Shown: positions 7,551 to 14,998 of the stretch, one piece after another
Numbering within the stretch: position 1 is the first letter of the stretch
Layout of the letters: each line of letters opens with the position of its first letter
From: an uncultured Varibaculum sp.
Lineage (GTDB): Bacteria; Actinomycetota; Actinomycetes; Actinomycetales; Actinomycetaceae
Reading direction: 5' to 3'
Length of the DNA stretch: 19,070 bases
NCBI GenBank assembly: GCA_947255165.1
Contig: CAMYFZ010000035.1
Span: 1-19,070, forward strand
The notes under the pieces: generated by a model
The model's database searches: none
What the model saw: the letters and a program-made list of their open reading frames with translations, nothing else
Told to the model about the DNA's origin: nothing
Translations under genes and position numbers: made by a program

Positions 7551-7643
7551 AAGGGGTGGGTGGTAAAAGATGCGAGAGGGGGCTTGAGCCGAGCGAAGCA
7601 AGGCTCACCGGGGTCCCCCGAGCGCTTTTACCGCACGCCCCTT
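7551..7643. repeat. Structured repeat, copy 2 (possible bidirectional terminator)
   Basis: A 93-base unit with the same core as copy 1 in the same orientation (63 of 65 positions at 7565-7629). Its outer arms have a different sequence, AAGGGG...GGTAAAAG on the left and CTTTTACC...CCCCTT on the right, yet pair over 19 positions with two G-T pairs and one mismatch. The two core differences are a loop base (C to A) and a stem base (A to G) that still pairs with T. It ends 14 bases from the stop codon of the DevR-type regulator, so on the minus strand it is well placed as that gene's terminator. Confidence 0.85.
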
Positions 7644-7657
7644 ATCCAAGGAACGGG

Positions 7658-8323
7658 CTACGATTGATGCCGCCACGAGGCGGAGCGCTGACTGGCAACC
7701 CACGCAGCGACCTGCGTGCGCCGCTGCAGCCCCATTTTGGCTAGTAGCGAGGTGATATGGTTCTTCACTGTCTTTTCGGCAACTCCGAGTTTCTCGCCGA
7801 TCTCCCGGTTAGAGAGTCCGTCCCCGATCAGGTTTAAGACTTTGCGTTCTGCCGGGGTCAGATTCGCGGTGGGATCCTCGTTGCCGGCGCGGCGACGGGT
7901 GACCGTGCGTTCATCTAGCAGTACCCGCCCGCCTACTACAGCCCGAATCACGTCGGTGATTTCAGCACCCCGCACAGTTTTCAATACGTAGGCTTTCGCC
8001 CCTGCCTGCAGGGATTCTGCTAGCGCATCGTCATCATCGAAACTCGTAAGCACGATAGCCAGCGAATCCGGTGACACTTCACGCAACTGTTTCATCACGT
8101 CAATGCCGGTACCGTCGGGCATTTGTAAATCCACCAGTACCACATCGGGACACACCAGTTCCGCGCGCCGCACCGCATCTTCCACGGTGCCCGCCTCGGC
8201 GACCACCTCCATACCAGCAGTCCGATCTACGATTTCGGCAATCCCTCGACGCACAATTTCGTGGTCGTCAATAATCATTACCCGCGTAGGCGGTTCTTCT
8301 GTCTGCGTCTGCTGAATATTCAC
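7658..8323 (-). CDS. NarL/FixJ-family response regulator, DevR/DosR-like
   Basis: This 221-residue regulator has a receiver domain (about 14-130) with D19-D20, phosphoacceptor D65 in LVDLQMPDGTG, T93 and K115, then a LuxR-type helix-turn-helix (about 154-215) with LTPAERKVLNLIGDGLSNREIGEKLGVAEKTVKNH. The segment AEKTVKNHITSLLAKMGLQRRTQ strongly resembles mycobacterial DevR/DosR, but a hypoxia role is only inference. No histidine kinase is adjacent, so it is an orphan here. The start is taken as GTG 8323. The AAGGA before it touches the start codon, too close for a Shine-Dalgarno, while a TAGAAT hexamer ends 6 bases upstream, fitting a leaderless mRNA. The next start would be the ATG of residue 16, which would trim a poorly conserved N-terminus. 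Confidence 0.93.
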   Translation of the reverse strand: MNIQQTQTEEPPTRVMIIDDHEIVRRGIAEIVDRTAGMEVVAEAGTVEDAVRRAELVCPDVVLVDLQMPDGTGIDVMKQLREVSPDSLAIVLTSFDDDDALAESLQAGAKAYVLKTVRGAEITDVIRAVVGGRVLLDERTVTRRRAGNEDPTANLTPAERKVLNLIGDGLSNREIGEKLGVAEKTVKNHITSLLAKMGLQRRTQVAAWVASQRSASWRHQS

Positions 8324-8329
8324 TCCTTG

Positions 8330-8335
8330 ATTCTA
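8330..8335 (-). promoter_or_regulatory. Candidate -10 element for the DevR-like regulator (leaderless)
   Basis: On the minus strand TAGAAT is followed by CAAGGA and then the GTG at 8323. No good -35 box is visible at 17 bases. The 153-base gap to the mutM stop is enough for an independent promoter. Confidence 0.4.
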
Positions 8336-8476
8336 CCTAATCCTCCCTACGGGAAAGGACCGGTTCCACAAAGTTGCATTTCGAGAAGTGCTCGCGGTAA
8401 ATATTCGCCCTACCCAGCGCACATAAGGGTGATAAAAATACCGGTCACAGCCCACTCACCAGGCCCGGTGGCAGCA

Positions 8477-9385
8477 TTACTTGTGGAGCGGTTGACATTT
8501 CGGACAGTAGGTAGCGTTGCGTCCAGACTGTTGCAGTTTCTCCAGAGTCGTTCCGCAGGTCTTGCAGGGTTGCCCGCCACGTCCGTAAACCTTTAATTCC
8601 TGTTCGAAATACCCGGGGTTTCCGCTGGTATCCACATAGAGCTCATCAAACGAGGTTCCGCCGTGTTTAATGGCTGCTTTCATAATTTTCCCGGCTCGTT
8701 TAAATAGATCCGCAATTTGTGCTTCCGAAAGGGACTGCGCTGTTTGGCCGGGATTCATCTTGGAGGCAAATAAGGTTTCATCTGCATATATATTGCCGAT
8801 GCCGGAAACTAGCTTTTGATCCAAGAGAGAGTGTTTAATAGAACTCTTCCGCTTACAAACTGTGGACGAGATCTTTTCTAAATCGATATGCGGATCTAAC
8901 ACGTCCCGCGCTACATTCATTTCCACGTTGCGGGGAATCAAATGGGAATCTGCTCCCAGTCCTGCCGGTTTTTTATCCCTGGTCTCTACCAGGGGTTCAA
9001 CTATCATGCGTCCAAAGGTGCGCTGATCGACGAAATTGACGGTTCTTCCGTCCTCCAAAGTTAAACGCACCCGCAGGTGCCCCTGATTTTTGTGGGACAG
9101 CTCAATCTCGGGTTGATTGATCAGGAGCTGTCCAGACATCCCCAAGTGAATGACCAGGGAGTACAGTGTTTGCTTACCTTCTTGGTCTTCCCCTAGTAAC
9201 CATAAGAATTTACCGCGCCGCACCGCAGCAGTAATGGTCCACCCCTCTAAGGCGGCGCAAAAACGTTTCGCATCTTGACCGCGCAAGGAGCCGGGAAAGA
9301 ACACTTCTGCTTCCTTTATTCGCGCACCCAGTAGCTGCTGGTCTAGACCGCGCCGTACTACCTCAACTTCTGGCAATTCTGGCAT
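8477..9385 (-). CDS. mutM: Formamidopyrimidine-DNA glycosylase
   Basis: MutM (Fpg) removes 8-oxoguanine and formamidopyrimidines from DNA and cuts the abasic site by beta/delta elimination. The 302-residue protein starts PELPEVE, with the catalytic proline P2 and E3 exposed after removal of Met1. It has K59 in RRGKFLWL (equivalent to E. coli K57), LVIHLGMSGQL, the helix-two-turn-helix region with GIGNIYADE, and a C-terminal zinc finger with C274, C277, C294 and C297 plus R289. All key residues are present. It is the last gene of the minus-strand operon, 54 bases after rnc. In mycobacteria smc follows nearby; here the DevR-type regulator does. A weak stem with five T residues (about 8428-8462) may end transcription. 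Confidence 0.97.
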   Translation of the reverse strand: MPELPEVEVVRRGLDQQLLGARIKEAEVFFPGSLRGQDAKRFCAALEGWTITAAVRRGKFLWLLGEDQEGKQTLYSLVIHLGMSGQLLINQPEIELSHKNQGHLRVRLTLEDGRTVNFVDQRTFGRMIVEPLVETRDKKPAGLGADSHLIPRNVEMNVARDVLDPHIDLEKISSTVCKRKSSIKHSLLDQKLVSGIGNIYADETLFASKMNPGQTAQSLSEAQIADLFKRAGKIMKAAIKHGGTSFDELYVDTSGNPGYFEQELKVYGRGGQPCKTCGTTLEKLQQSGRNATYCPKCQPLHK

Positions 9386-9439
9386 GTATTAGTTCCCCTC
9401 AAAACTTTATGTAGTCATCAACTTTTAATTACAAATACA

Positions 9440-10159
9440 TTAGAACCCTAAGGGAGTGGTTATCCCGTGTTCTTCCCGTAAAGTCATCACTGCTTGCCGG
9501 GCAGCCTCGTGTTCCGCCACTTTTTTAGAGCGTCCTTTTCCAGATCCCAGTATCCGGTCCCCGATTAGAGCTTTGGCGGTAAAACGCCGGTCATGGTCAG
9601 GACCGGTACCCTCTACCGCAAACTCTACCGCATGAACCCCCAGCTCACCAGTAAGTTCTTGCAAAGTGGTTTTCCAGTCCATAACTGCCCCCCGCTCTAG
9701 GGCGTGATCTAGCAAGTCTTGCAACAGGTTTTCAACTACTTTGCGAGTGGCTTCCAAACCGTGACACAGATAGGTCGCTCCAATCATCGCTTCTACCGTG
9801 TCCGAAAGAATCGAATCTTTTTCTCGTCCTCGGGTTTTTTCTTCCCCGCGCCCCAGTAAAATAAATTCCCCAAGATTAATATCGCGGGCAACCTTAGCCA
9901 GAGCTGGCTGGGAAACTGTGGCCGAACGCATTTTTGCTAGATGGCCCTCTGGATGGGAGGGGTAGGAAAGGTAAAGACGCTCCGTGACGATCAGCTGCAA
10001 GACCGCATCCCCCAGGAACTCTAAACGCTCATTAGTAGGCAGATTGTCTTGTTCGTGCGCGAAAGAGCGATGAGTAAGCGCCAATATCACCATCTCGGGG
10101 TCTAGCTCAATCCCCCATCTGGCTAGCAGCTCCGCTAAATCTTGCGAACCGCGACTCAT
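9440..10159 (-). CDS. rnc: Ribonuclease III
   Basis: RNase III cleaves double-stranded RNA and processes the rRNA precursor. The 239-residue protein has the signature NERLEFLGDAVL (43-54) with metal ligands E47 and D51, further catalytic residues D120 and E123 in DTVEAMIG, and a C-terminal double-stranded-RNA-binding domain (about 160-232) with TTLQELTGE and GKGRSKKVAEHEAA. Length is normal for the family. The ATG has GGGGAAG 6 bases upstream. It sits 11 bases after the DUF177 gene; the rpmF gene usually found between them in actinobacteria is absent. Confidence 0.97.
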   Translation of the reverse strand: MSRGSQDLAELLARWGIELDPEMVILALTHRSFAHEQDNLPTNERLEFLGDAVLQLIVTERLYLSYPSHPEGHLAKMRSATVSQPALAKVARDINLGEFILLGRGEEKTRGREKDSILSDTVEAMIGATYLCHGLEATRKVVENLLQDLLDHALERGAVMDWKTTLQELTGELGVHAVEFAVEGTGPDHDRRFTAKALIGDRILGSGKGRSKKVAEHEAARQAVMTLREEHGITTPLGF

Positions 10160-10170
10160 TCGTTCTTCCC

Positions 10171-10743
10171 CTATTCGTCCAGTAGGTCAGCAAGCGCTGA
10201 CCAGCGCGGATCTATCGTGTCGTGATGGTGATCCGCTTCGGCCTCTGCCAGCATGATTCCACATTCGGGGCACAGGCCCGGGCAATCGGGACTACACAGC
10301 ACCGAATAAGGAATCTGTGGCACGATGGCGTCTATCAAAAGTGGCTCCAAATCCAAGCGGGAATCGGGCTGTACTTGATAGGCCTCGTCCAAATCAGCAT
10401 ACACGCTTGAGTCGTCACTCACCTCATTTAGCAGGTGCGCTAGTACATCGGGATAGTAGTAGATGCGAGTCAAAGAAAAATCCAGGGATTTTTCTACCGG
10501 TTGCAGACAGCGCACGCAGCTACCCTCGGCACAGGTAGCTCCGCTAACGCTAAGAGACACCCCCTCGGAAATTGCCACCGCTAACACCTGTAAATCCAGC
10601 GATTGCCCGGCAGGCACCGCCATATCCTCGGTGCCAATGGCCGCGGGTAAAGTTACCTTAAGCTGCCAGCTTTTGCTGTCCCCCTCACCGGAACCTAAAC
10701 CGGTTAACTCCAGCGGGATCACGGCTTTTTTTACTTGCTTCAT
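10171..10743 (-). CDS. DUF177/YceD family protein
   Basis: This 190-residue protein belongs to the YceD/DUF177 family, which is normally encoded just before rpmF (ribosomal protein L32) and is linked to 23S rRNA or ribosome assembly in several bacteria and plastids. It shows the family core CVRCLQPV (C76, C79) and a C-terminal cysteine cluster C150, C154, C158, C161 (LCSPDCPGLCPECG) that could bind zinc. A histidine run DHHHD follows at 171-175. rpmF is missing downstream, where rnc follows at once. The ATG is preceded very closely by GAGGGG, so the exact start is not firmly fixed. Confidence 0.85.
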   Translation of the reverse strand: MKQVKKAVIPLELTGLGSGEGDSKSWQLKVTLPAAIGTEDMAVPAGQSLDLQVLAVAISEGVSLSVSGATCAEGSCVRCLQPVEKSLDFSLTRIYYYPDVLAHLLNEVSDDSSVYADLDEAYQVQPDSRLDLEPLLIDAIVPQIPYSVLCSPDCPGLCPECGIMLAEAEADHHHDTIDPRWSALADLLDE

Positions 10744-10798
10744 GCCCCTCAGCCTAAGGGTTATTTTGCCGCGGCGCTAGCAAGCTGACCCTCAGCTA

Positions 10799-11488
10799 CT
10801 AGAACTGGGGGCGTTCCTGGTGAGAAAACTGCGCGCGTCCGTTATGGGTTTGCTCCGCGATAGCTCCCAGCAGTTCTTCTAACTGGGTCAGGGACTGGTT
10901 GACATACTGATCGGACTGGTCCATAAAATCTCTGGCTTCTGCGCGAGCCGTATCTAGCATCTGCTCTGCTGACTGCTTTGCTTCGCGGTAGACGTTCTCT
11001 TGAGAAACCAGCTGATCGGCGCGTTGGCGCGCTTCCTGCAAAATCTGCGCCGCCTCCTCATTGGCTTGCGCTACCGTTTCTTCAGCCTGAGCGCTAGCAT
11101 GTGCAATCGCGGACTCCGCCTGGCGGTTGGCATCATCGATAGTTTCCTGAGCCTGCGCATTGGCTTTAGCGATGGTGTCTTCGGCACTCTGGCTGGCTTC
11201 GGTAGTTACCCGCTCAGCTTCGGCGCGGGCATCGGAAATAGTCTGCTCGGCCTCTTCATCCGCGGTATCCAGCACTTTGTTAGCATCCGCCACAATCCGG
11301 TCCGCGTTAACCAGATCAGCCGGGAGCGCCGCCCGCGCATTATCAAGCAGCTCTACCCCCTCGGCCTGGTTAATCAATACCGAAGCAGAAAACGGGACGT
11401 TGCGTCCGGCCTCGATCATCTCGCTGAGACGGTCAAGGACTGCGATCACATCTGAGGGTGCATACTGCGGTTCTTCCTGGGGTGCCAT
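10799..11488 (-). CDS. SepIVA-like DivIVA-domain coiled-coil protein
   Basis: This 229-residue protein sits where mycobacteria carry Rv2927c (SepIVA), a DivIVA-domain protein required for septation, next to the DUF177 gene and rnc. The N-terminus (about 8-65) has the conserved VIAVLDRLSEMIEAGRNVPFS segment, which in this family precedes the coiled coil. Residues 74-161 form eight consecutive 11-residue repeats with the pattern x-x-A-[NRSD]-x-x-A-E-x-[TAR]-[IVT], a long Ala/Glu/Gln-rich helix. A second helical stretch ends with a Gln/His-rich tail. There is no signal peptide or membrane segment. The Shine-Dalgarno AAGGAAG is well placed, 17 bases after coaD. The family assignment rests on synteny plus the N-terminal segment; the exact role here is inferred. 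Confidence 0.8.
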   Translation of the reverse strand: MAPQEEPQYAPSDVIAVLDRLSEMIEAGRNVPFSASVLINQAEGVELLDNARAALPADLVNADRIVADANKVLDTADEEAEQTISDARAEAERVTTEASQSAEDTIAKANAQAQETIDDANRQAESAIAHASAQAEETVAQANEEAAQILQEARQRADQLVSQENVYREAKQSAEQMLDTARAEARDFMDQSDQYVNQSLTQLEELLGAIAEQTHNGRAQFSHQERPQF

Positions 11489-11505
11489 AATCTTCCTTCC
11501 TGTTA

Positions 11506-12030
11506 TTAGGCTGGTGGGTTCACAGATTCGCGAGGACTATTAAAGTTTTCGGAGGACGCATCCAACTCTCGTTGCAGCGCCTGGGCCACTTCGGGGGGAA
11601 CAAAACCGGAAACATCTCCCCCATAGGAAGCAATTTCTTTCACTACCGAAGATGAAATTAAAGCATTTTCGGGGGAAGTGGGAATCAAAATGGTGTCGAT
11701 TCCAGACAGCTGCCGGTTGGCGAAAGCCTGGGTCATTTCACTGTCAGTGTCTTTAGAGTTGCGAATGCCCTTTACTAGCGCCACCGCCTGGTAGCGAGTA
11801 GCGAGGTCACATGCCAGCCCCTCCCAGGTAACTACCTGCACATTCGCCAAGTCGGCGGTGGCCCCAGTAATGAACTCTTCACGCTTGGCGGCGTCGAATA
11901 AATACCTCTTCTTCGGGTTCTTCGCCACCGCCACGATCACCCGATCAAAAATATGGGCTGCGCGGCTGATAACGTCCAGATGCCCAAAAGTCAGGGGATC
12001 ATAGGAACCGACGCAGACAACAGTACTCAT
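11506..12030 (-). CDS. coaD: Phosphopantetheine adenylyltransferase
   Basis: CoaD joins 4'-phosphopantetheine and ATP to make dephospho-CoA, the penultimate step of coenzyme A synthesis. From ATG 12030 the protein has 174 residues. It begins STVVCVGSYDPLTFGHLDVI, with the nucleotidyltransferase motif ending in G16-H17, then AVAKNPKKRYLF, the ATP-site region RNSKDTDSEMTQAFANRQL and the ISSS motif at 125-128 followed by VVKEIA. The frame is open to a GTG at 12054, which would add 8 residues not expected in the family; neither start has a good Shine-Dalgarno. The enzyme is normally a hexamer. The gene lies about 60 bases after rsmD and 17 before the SepIVA-like gene. Confidence 0.96.
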   Translation of the reverse strand: MSTVVCVGSYDPLTFGHLDVISRAAHIFDRVIVAVAKNPKKRYLFDAAKREEFITGATADLANVQVVTWEGLACDLATRYQAVALVKGIRNSKDTDSEMTQAFANRQLSGIDTILIPTSPENALISSSVVKEIASYGGDVSGFVPPEVAQALQRELDASSENFNSPRESVNPPA

Positions 12031-12093
12031 AACTACCAAGCTACCGGCAAGCACTCCCTATACGCCGCGTCCCACGCGGAAAGGGAGGGAAAA

Positions 12094-12699
12094 CTAGGCT
12101 TCTTCCTCCCCATCGTTGGGGATGTCGAGGGCGGGGCGCAAAAAATAAATCGCGCTTTCGCCGTAAAGTTTGCGGGACTCTTCCTCCCACTGCTCTCCTT
12201 CCCAGTCAGGAGCCTCATTGCGAGCTGAACGCTCGACCACAATCCAGGCATCGGGATCGCAGAGGGGGTGCAGCTGGGTTAGCACCTCCAGGATTTCGCT
12301 ATTTTTCATAGCGTAGGGCGGATCGATAAAAACCAGTTCCCACTGCGGATTGGGGTTGGCTCCTAAAAGTCTGGAAGCTAAGAAAGCCAGTGCCGACTGC
12401 ACATAGAGTTTAGCCGGAGCAAAAATCGGAGAGGAGTCGCGGTTCTTGCGGATTGCTTTAGCGGCACTTGGAGCTTGGTCCACCAGGTCTAGGCTGAGCG
12501 CTCCTCGCGATAAAGATTCGAAACCGTAGGCTCCAGAGCCGGCAAAAAGATCTAACACACAGGCATCTTCGGTGGCTCCGCGAGATTGCAGGGCAGAGAA
12601 AATCGCCTCTCGTACTCGGTCTCGAGTGGGGCGCGTGCCGGAGGAGGGCGCGGTTAGCTGAATGCCGCGGGCATCTCCAGCTATTATTCTCATCACCAT
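12094..12699 (-). CDS. rsmD: 16S rRNA (guanine(966)-N(2))-methyltransferase
   Basis: RsmD methylates N2 of G966 in 16S rRNA using S-adenosylmethionine. The 201-residue protein starts RIIAGDARGIQL and has GTRPTRDRVREAIF, which is typical of the family, the SAM motif VLDLFAGSGAYGFESLSRG (about 48-66) and the N-methylase motif DPPY (126-129). The C-terminal tail is acidic. Three starts are possible within 7 bases (ATG 12699, GTG 12696, ATG 12693); ATG 12693 gives the usual MRIIAGDARG and may be the true one. It follows recG by about 60 bases and precedes coaD, the common actinobacterial order. Confidence 0.95.
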   Translation of the reverse strand: MVMRIIAGDARGIQLTAPSSGTRPTRDRVREAIFSALQSRGATEDACVLDLFAGSGAYGFESLSRGALSLDLVDQAPSAAKAIRKNRDSSPIFAPAKLYVQSALAFLASRLLGANPNPQWELVFIDPPYAMKNSEILEVLTQLHPLCDPDAWIVVERSARNEAPDWEGEQWEEESRKLYGESAIYFLRPALDIPNDGEEEA

Positions 12700-12760
12700 G
12701 ACAGTCTAACCCTACCCAAGTTCGCAAAACAGCAGCTTCCAAGATTTCAGATATTGCCAG

Positions 12761-14998
12761 CTAGCCTCGCTCTAAGAATTCTTGTTCCTCTTCGCTGATC
12801 CGCCTAGTGATCGCCCGCTGCAATACTTGCTGGTTTTCTAGCCGCGGATCCGCAGCCACCAGTTGTTTCGCGTCCTTACGGGCGCGTGAAATCACTTCTT
12901 CATCGGCTAGTAAATCCAAAATTTTTAAAGAGGAGGCGCGTCCGGATTGACTGTCTCCTAGAATGTTTCCACTTTCCCGTAACTGTAAATCCATAGCCGC
13001 CAGTTCGAAGCCGTCGGTGGTTTTGGTGAAAGCATCCAGGCGGCGACGGGCAAGGGTATCCGGCTGAGCCCCAGACCAAACCAGACAAACTCCCCCCAAC
13101 TTCCCGCGCCCGATTCGCCCGCGCAGCTGATGTAACTGAGCAAGGCCGAAACGGTCGGCGTCAAGAATCACCATCATCGTTGCTTGAGGAACATCCACCC
13201 CCACTTCAATCACCGTGGTGGCCACCAGTAACGGCGTTTTACCGCTGGTAAAATCCGCCATGGCGCGGTCTTTTTCTCCCGTATCCATCTGGCCATGCAA
13301 GACTCCGATTTCAATTCCTTTTAGCGCCGGCAGGGACCGTAACTGGTTTACAGTCTCGGAAACATTCGCCAGCGGCTCCTTTCTAGCATCTTTGGTAGTT
13401 ACTGCCCCGTCCTCGCCCTCTAAAATAGTTGCTTCCTCGTCGCTTTTCGTGCCAGGCTTAATCGCCGGACACACCACAAATACCCGATGGGAGGCTTTGA
13501 TTTCTTCGGCGGCGCGCTGCCAAGTACGGGCAGTCCAGGTGCGATTAGCCGTATCTACCCGGAAAGTTTCTACTTTCCCCCTACCCGGCGGCATCCCTTG
13601 CAAGGTCATAAAATCCAGATCCCCAAAAGAGGTCATCGCCACCGAGCGTGGTATCGGGGTTGCGGTCATTACCAACAGATGGGGTGTACCTGACTGCGCC
13701 TGTCGGAGGCGATCGCGCTGACGTACCCCGAACTTGTGCTGTTCATCAATCACTACCACCCCGGGGGAAGTGAGCATTACCCGCTCAGAAAGCAAGGCGT
13801 GAGTGCCCACAATCAGCGCCGGCTGTCCCGTTTTCAGCGCATCCAAAGTGCGGCGTTTTTCTGCGGCAGGCATCGAGGAGGTCAGGCGGTAGATCGGGAC
13901 TCCCTCGCTCCCCCGTAAAGTAAATCCTCCCGGCTGGGCATATTCGCCTAAAAGGTTAGTTAGGGTTGAAAAATGCTGATGTACCAGGACTTCGGTGGGC
14001 GCCATGAAGATACCTTGTCGCCCGCTATCTACTGCCCGCAGCATTGCCAGCAGTGACACCACGGTTTTACCGGAACCGACATCGCCTTGTAGCAGCAAGT
14101 TCATGGGGCGAGGTGACTCTAGGCGCTTCCCAATATCGGCTAGCGCCTGCTGCTGGGAGTCGGTTAAAACAAAAGGAAGTGCGCAGGCCACTCGCTCAGT
14201 AAAACCACCGGGCAGCTCGGTGAGAACTGGCGCATCTGCGGATAGTTCCTGGCGCCGCTGGGCCAATGCGGCCTGCAGCACGAAGGCCTCTTCATAGCGA
14301 AAACGGTCCCGGGCAGCCTCGAACTGTGCCCGGGTTTGGGGACGATGAATCTGCTCTAAAGCCGTATTGATCTCTAGCAGGCCCTCTTTAGTGCGAATAG
14401 TAGCCGGGAGCGGATCATCTAAAGGCTGCGTCTGCAATAACTCTAAAACCACCGCAATCGCTTTTTGGGTGGTCCAAGTGGGCAGCCCGGCCTTCGCGGG
14501 ATATATCGGTTCTGGCCGCTGCGCTTGGATTTTAGCTACCTGGTTACTGGCGGCGTCCAGGTTTTCGTCGCTTACTTCCTGATAGGACGGATGCGATAGT
14601 TGTAGGTGTCCGCGATAGAGACTGGGACGCCCAGAAAATAGTTTTGTCTGACCCACCTGCAACTGGGAGGACATCCAGTTAATTAGATGCTGGCTTTTCG
14701 CCCAAAAAACTGCATCCATCAGGTTTTCCCCGTCGCTTAGCTGCAGAGAAAGCATCCATTTTCCTCCGCGAGTGCGGCGCCGGGTAGAGTCCGCGATTTG
14801 AGCGATGACCGATTGTTCTTCCCCTAGAATCAGCCCCGAAAACGCAGTCAATTCTCCTAACTCGTGGTAGCGTCGCGGAAAGAAATATAGCAGTTCCATG
14901 GGGGTTTTAATCCCAAATTTTTTATCCAGTTTTCCGGCCGCCCGTCCCAGGATTTTCTTTAACGGTTCCTCGGCAAAAGAGGTTGATTTTTCGCTCAC
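12761..14998 (-). CDS. recG: ATP-dependent DNA helicase RecG
   Basis: RecG is a superfamily 2 translocase that regresses stalled replication forks and remodels Holliday junctions and R-loops. The 745-residue protein has the N-terminal wedge/OB region (about 60-140), Walker A GDVGSGKT (305-312), DEQH (418-421), TATPIPR (445-451), LHGQM (568-572), TTVIEVGVDVP (594-604) and QLRGRIGRG (624-632), so every helicase motif is intact. An acidic stretch at about 515-545 between motifs in the second helicase lobe looks like a lineage insertion. The GTG start overlaps the stop of the upstream DAK2-like gene by 4 bases (GTGA), implying translational coupling. Confidence 0.97.
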   Translation of the reverse strand: MSEKSTSFAEEPLKKILGRAAGKLDKKFGIKTPMELLYFFPRRYHELGELTAFSGLILGEEQSVIAQIADSTRRRTRGGKWMLSLQLSDGENLMDAVFWAKSQHLINWMSSQLQVGQTKLFSGRPSLYRGHLQLSHPSYQEVSDENLDAASNQVAKIQAQRPEPIYPAKAGLPTWTTQKAIAVVLELLQTQPLDDPLPATIRTKEGLLEINTALEQIHRPQTRAQFEAARDRFRYEEAFVLQAALAQRRQELSADAPVLTELPGGFTERVACALPFVLTDSQQQALADIGKRLESPRPMNLLLQGDVGSGKTVVSLLAMLRAVDSGRQGIFMAPTEVLVHQHFSTLTNLLGEYAQPGGFTLRGSEGVPIYRLTSSMPAAEKRRTLDALKTGQPALIVGTHALLSERVMLTSPGVVVIDEQHKFGVRQRDRLRQAQSGTPHLLVMTATPIPRSVAMTSFGDLDFMTLQGMPPGRGKVETFRVDTANRTWTARTWQRAAEEIKASHRVFVVCPAIKPGTKSDEEATILEGEDGAVTTKDARKEPLANVSETVNQLRSLPALKGIEIGVLHGQMDTGEKDRAMADFTSGKTPLLVATTVIEVGVDVPQATMMVILDADRFGLAQLHQLRGRIGRGKLGGVCLVWSGAQPDTLARRRLDAFTKTTDGFELAAMDLQLRESGNILGDSQSGRASSLKILDLLADEEVISRARKDAKQLVAADPRLENQQVLQRAITRRISEEEQEFLERG

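Larger units (their letters stand above)
7245..7657. other. 413-base gene-free convergent gap with structured repeats
   Basis: This lies between the dapD stop and the stop of the DevR-type regulator. It holds a small hairpin, two copies of a structured repeat (7265-7353 and 7551-7643), a possible degenerate inverted third copy (about 7363-7402) and about 150 bases of AT-richer sequence (about 7400-7550) with no convincing gene, tRNA or promoter. The short open frames here are by-products of the repeats. Confidence 0.8.

Noticed and set aside
7265..7643. The two repeats as a CRISPR array or an insertion sequence
   Set aside because: Only two units about 290 bases apart, no regular spacers, no cas genes, no transposase and no obvious target-site duplication.
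10783..10797. AGCTGA-CCC-TCAGCT hairpin after the SepIVA-like gene as a terminator
   Set aside because: No T-run follows on the minus strand and the operon clearly continues into DUF177; at most a pause or processing site.
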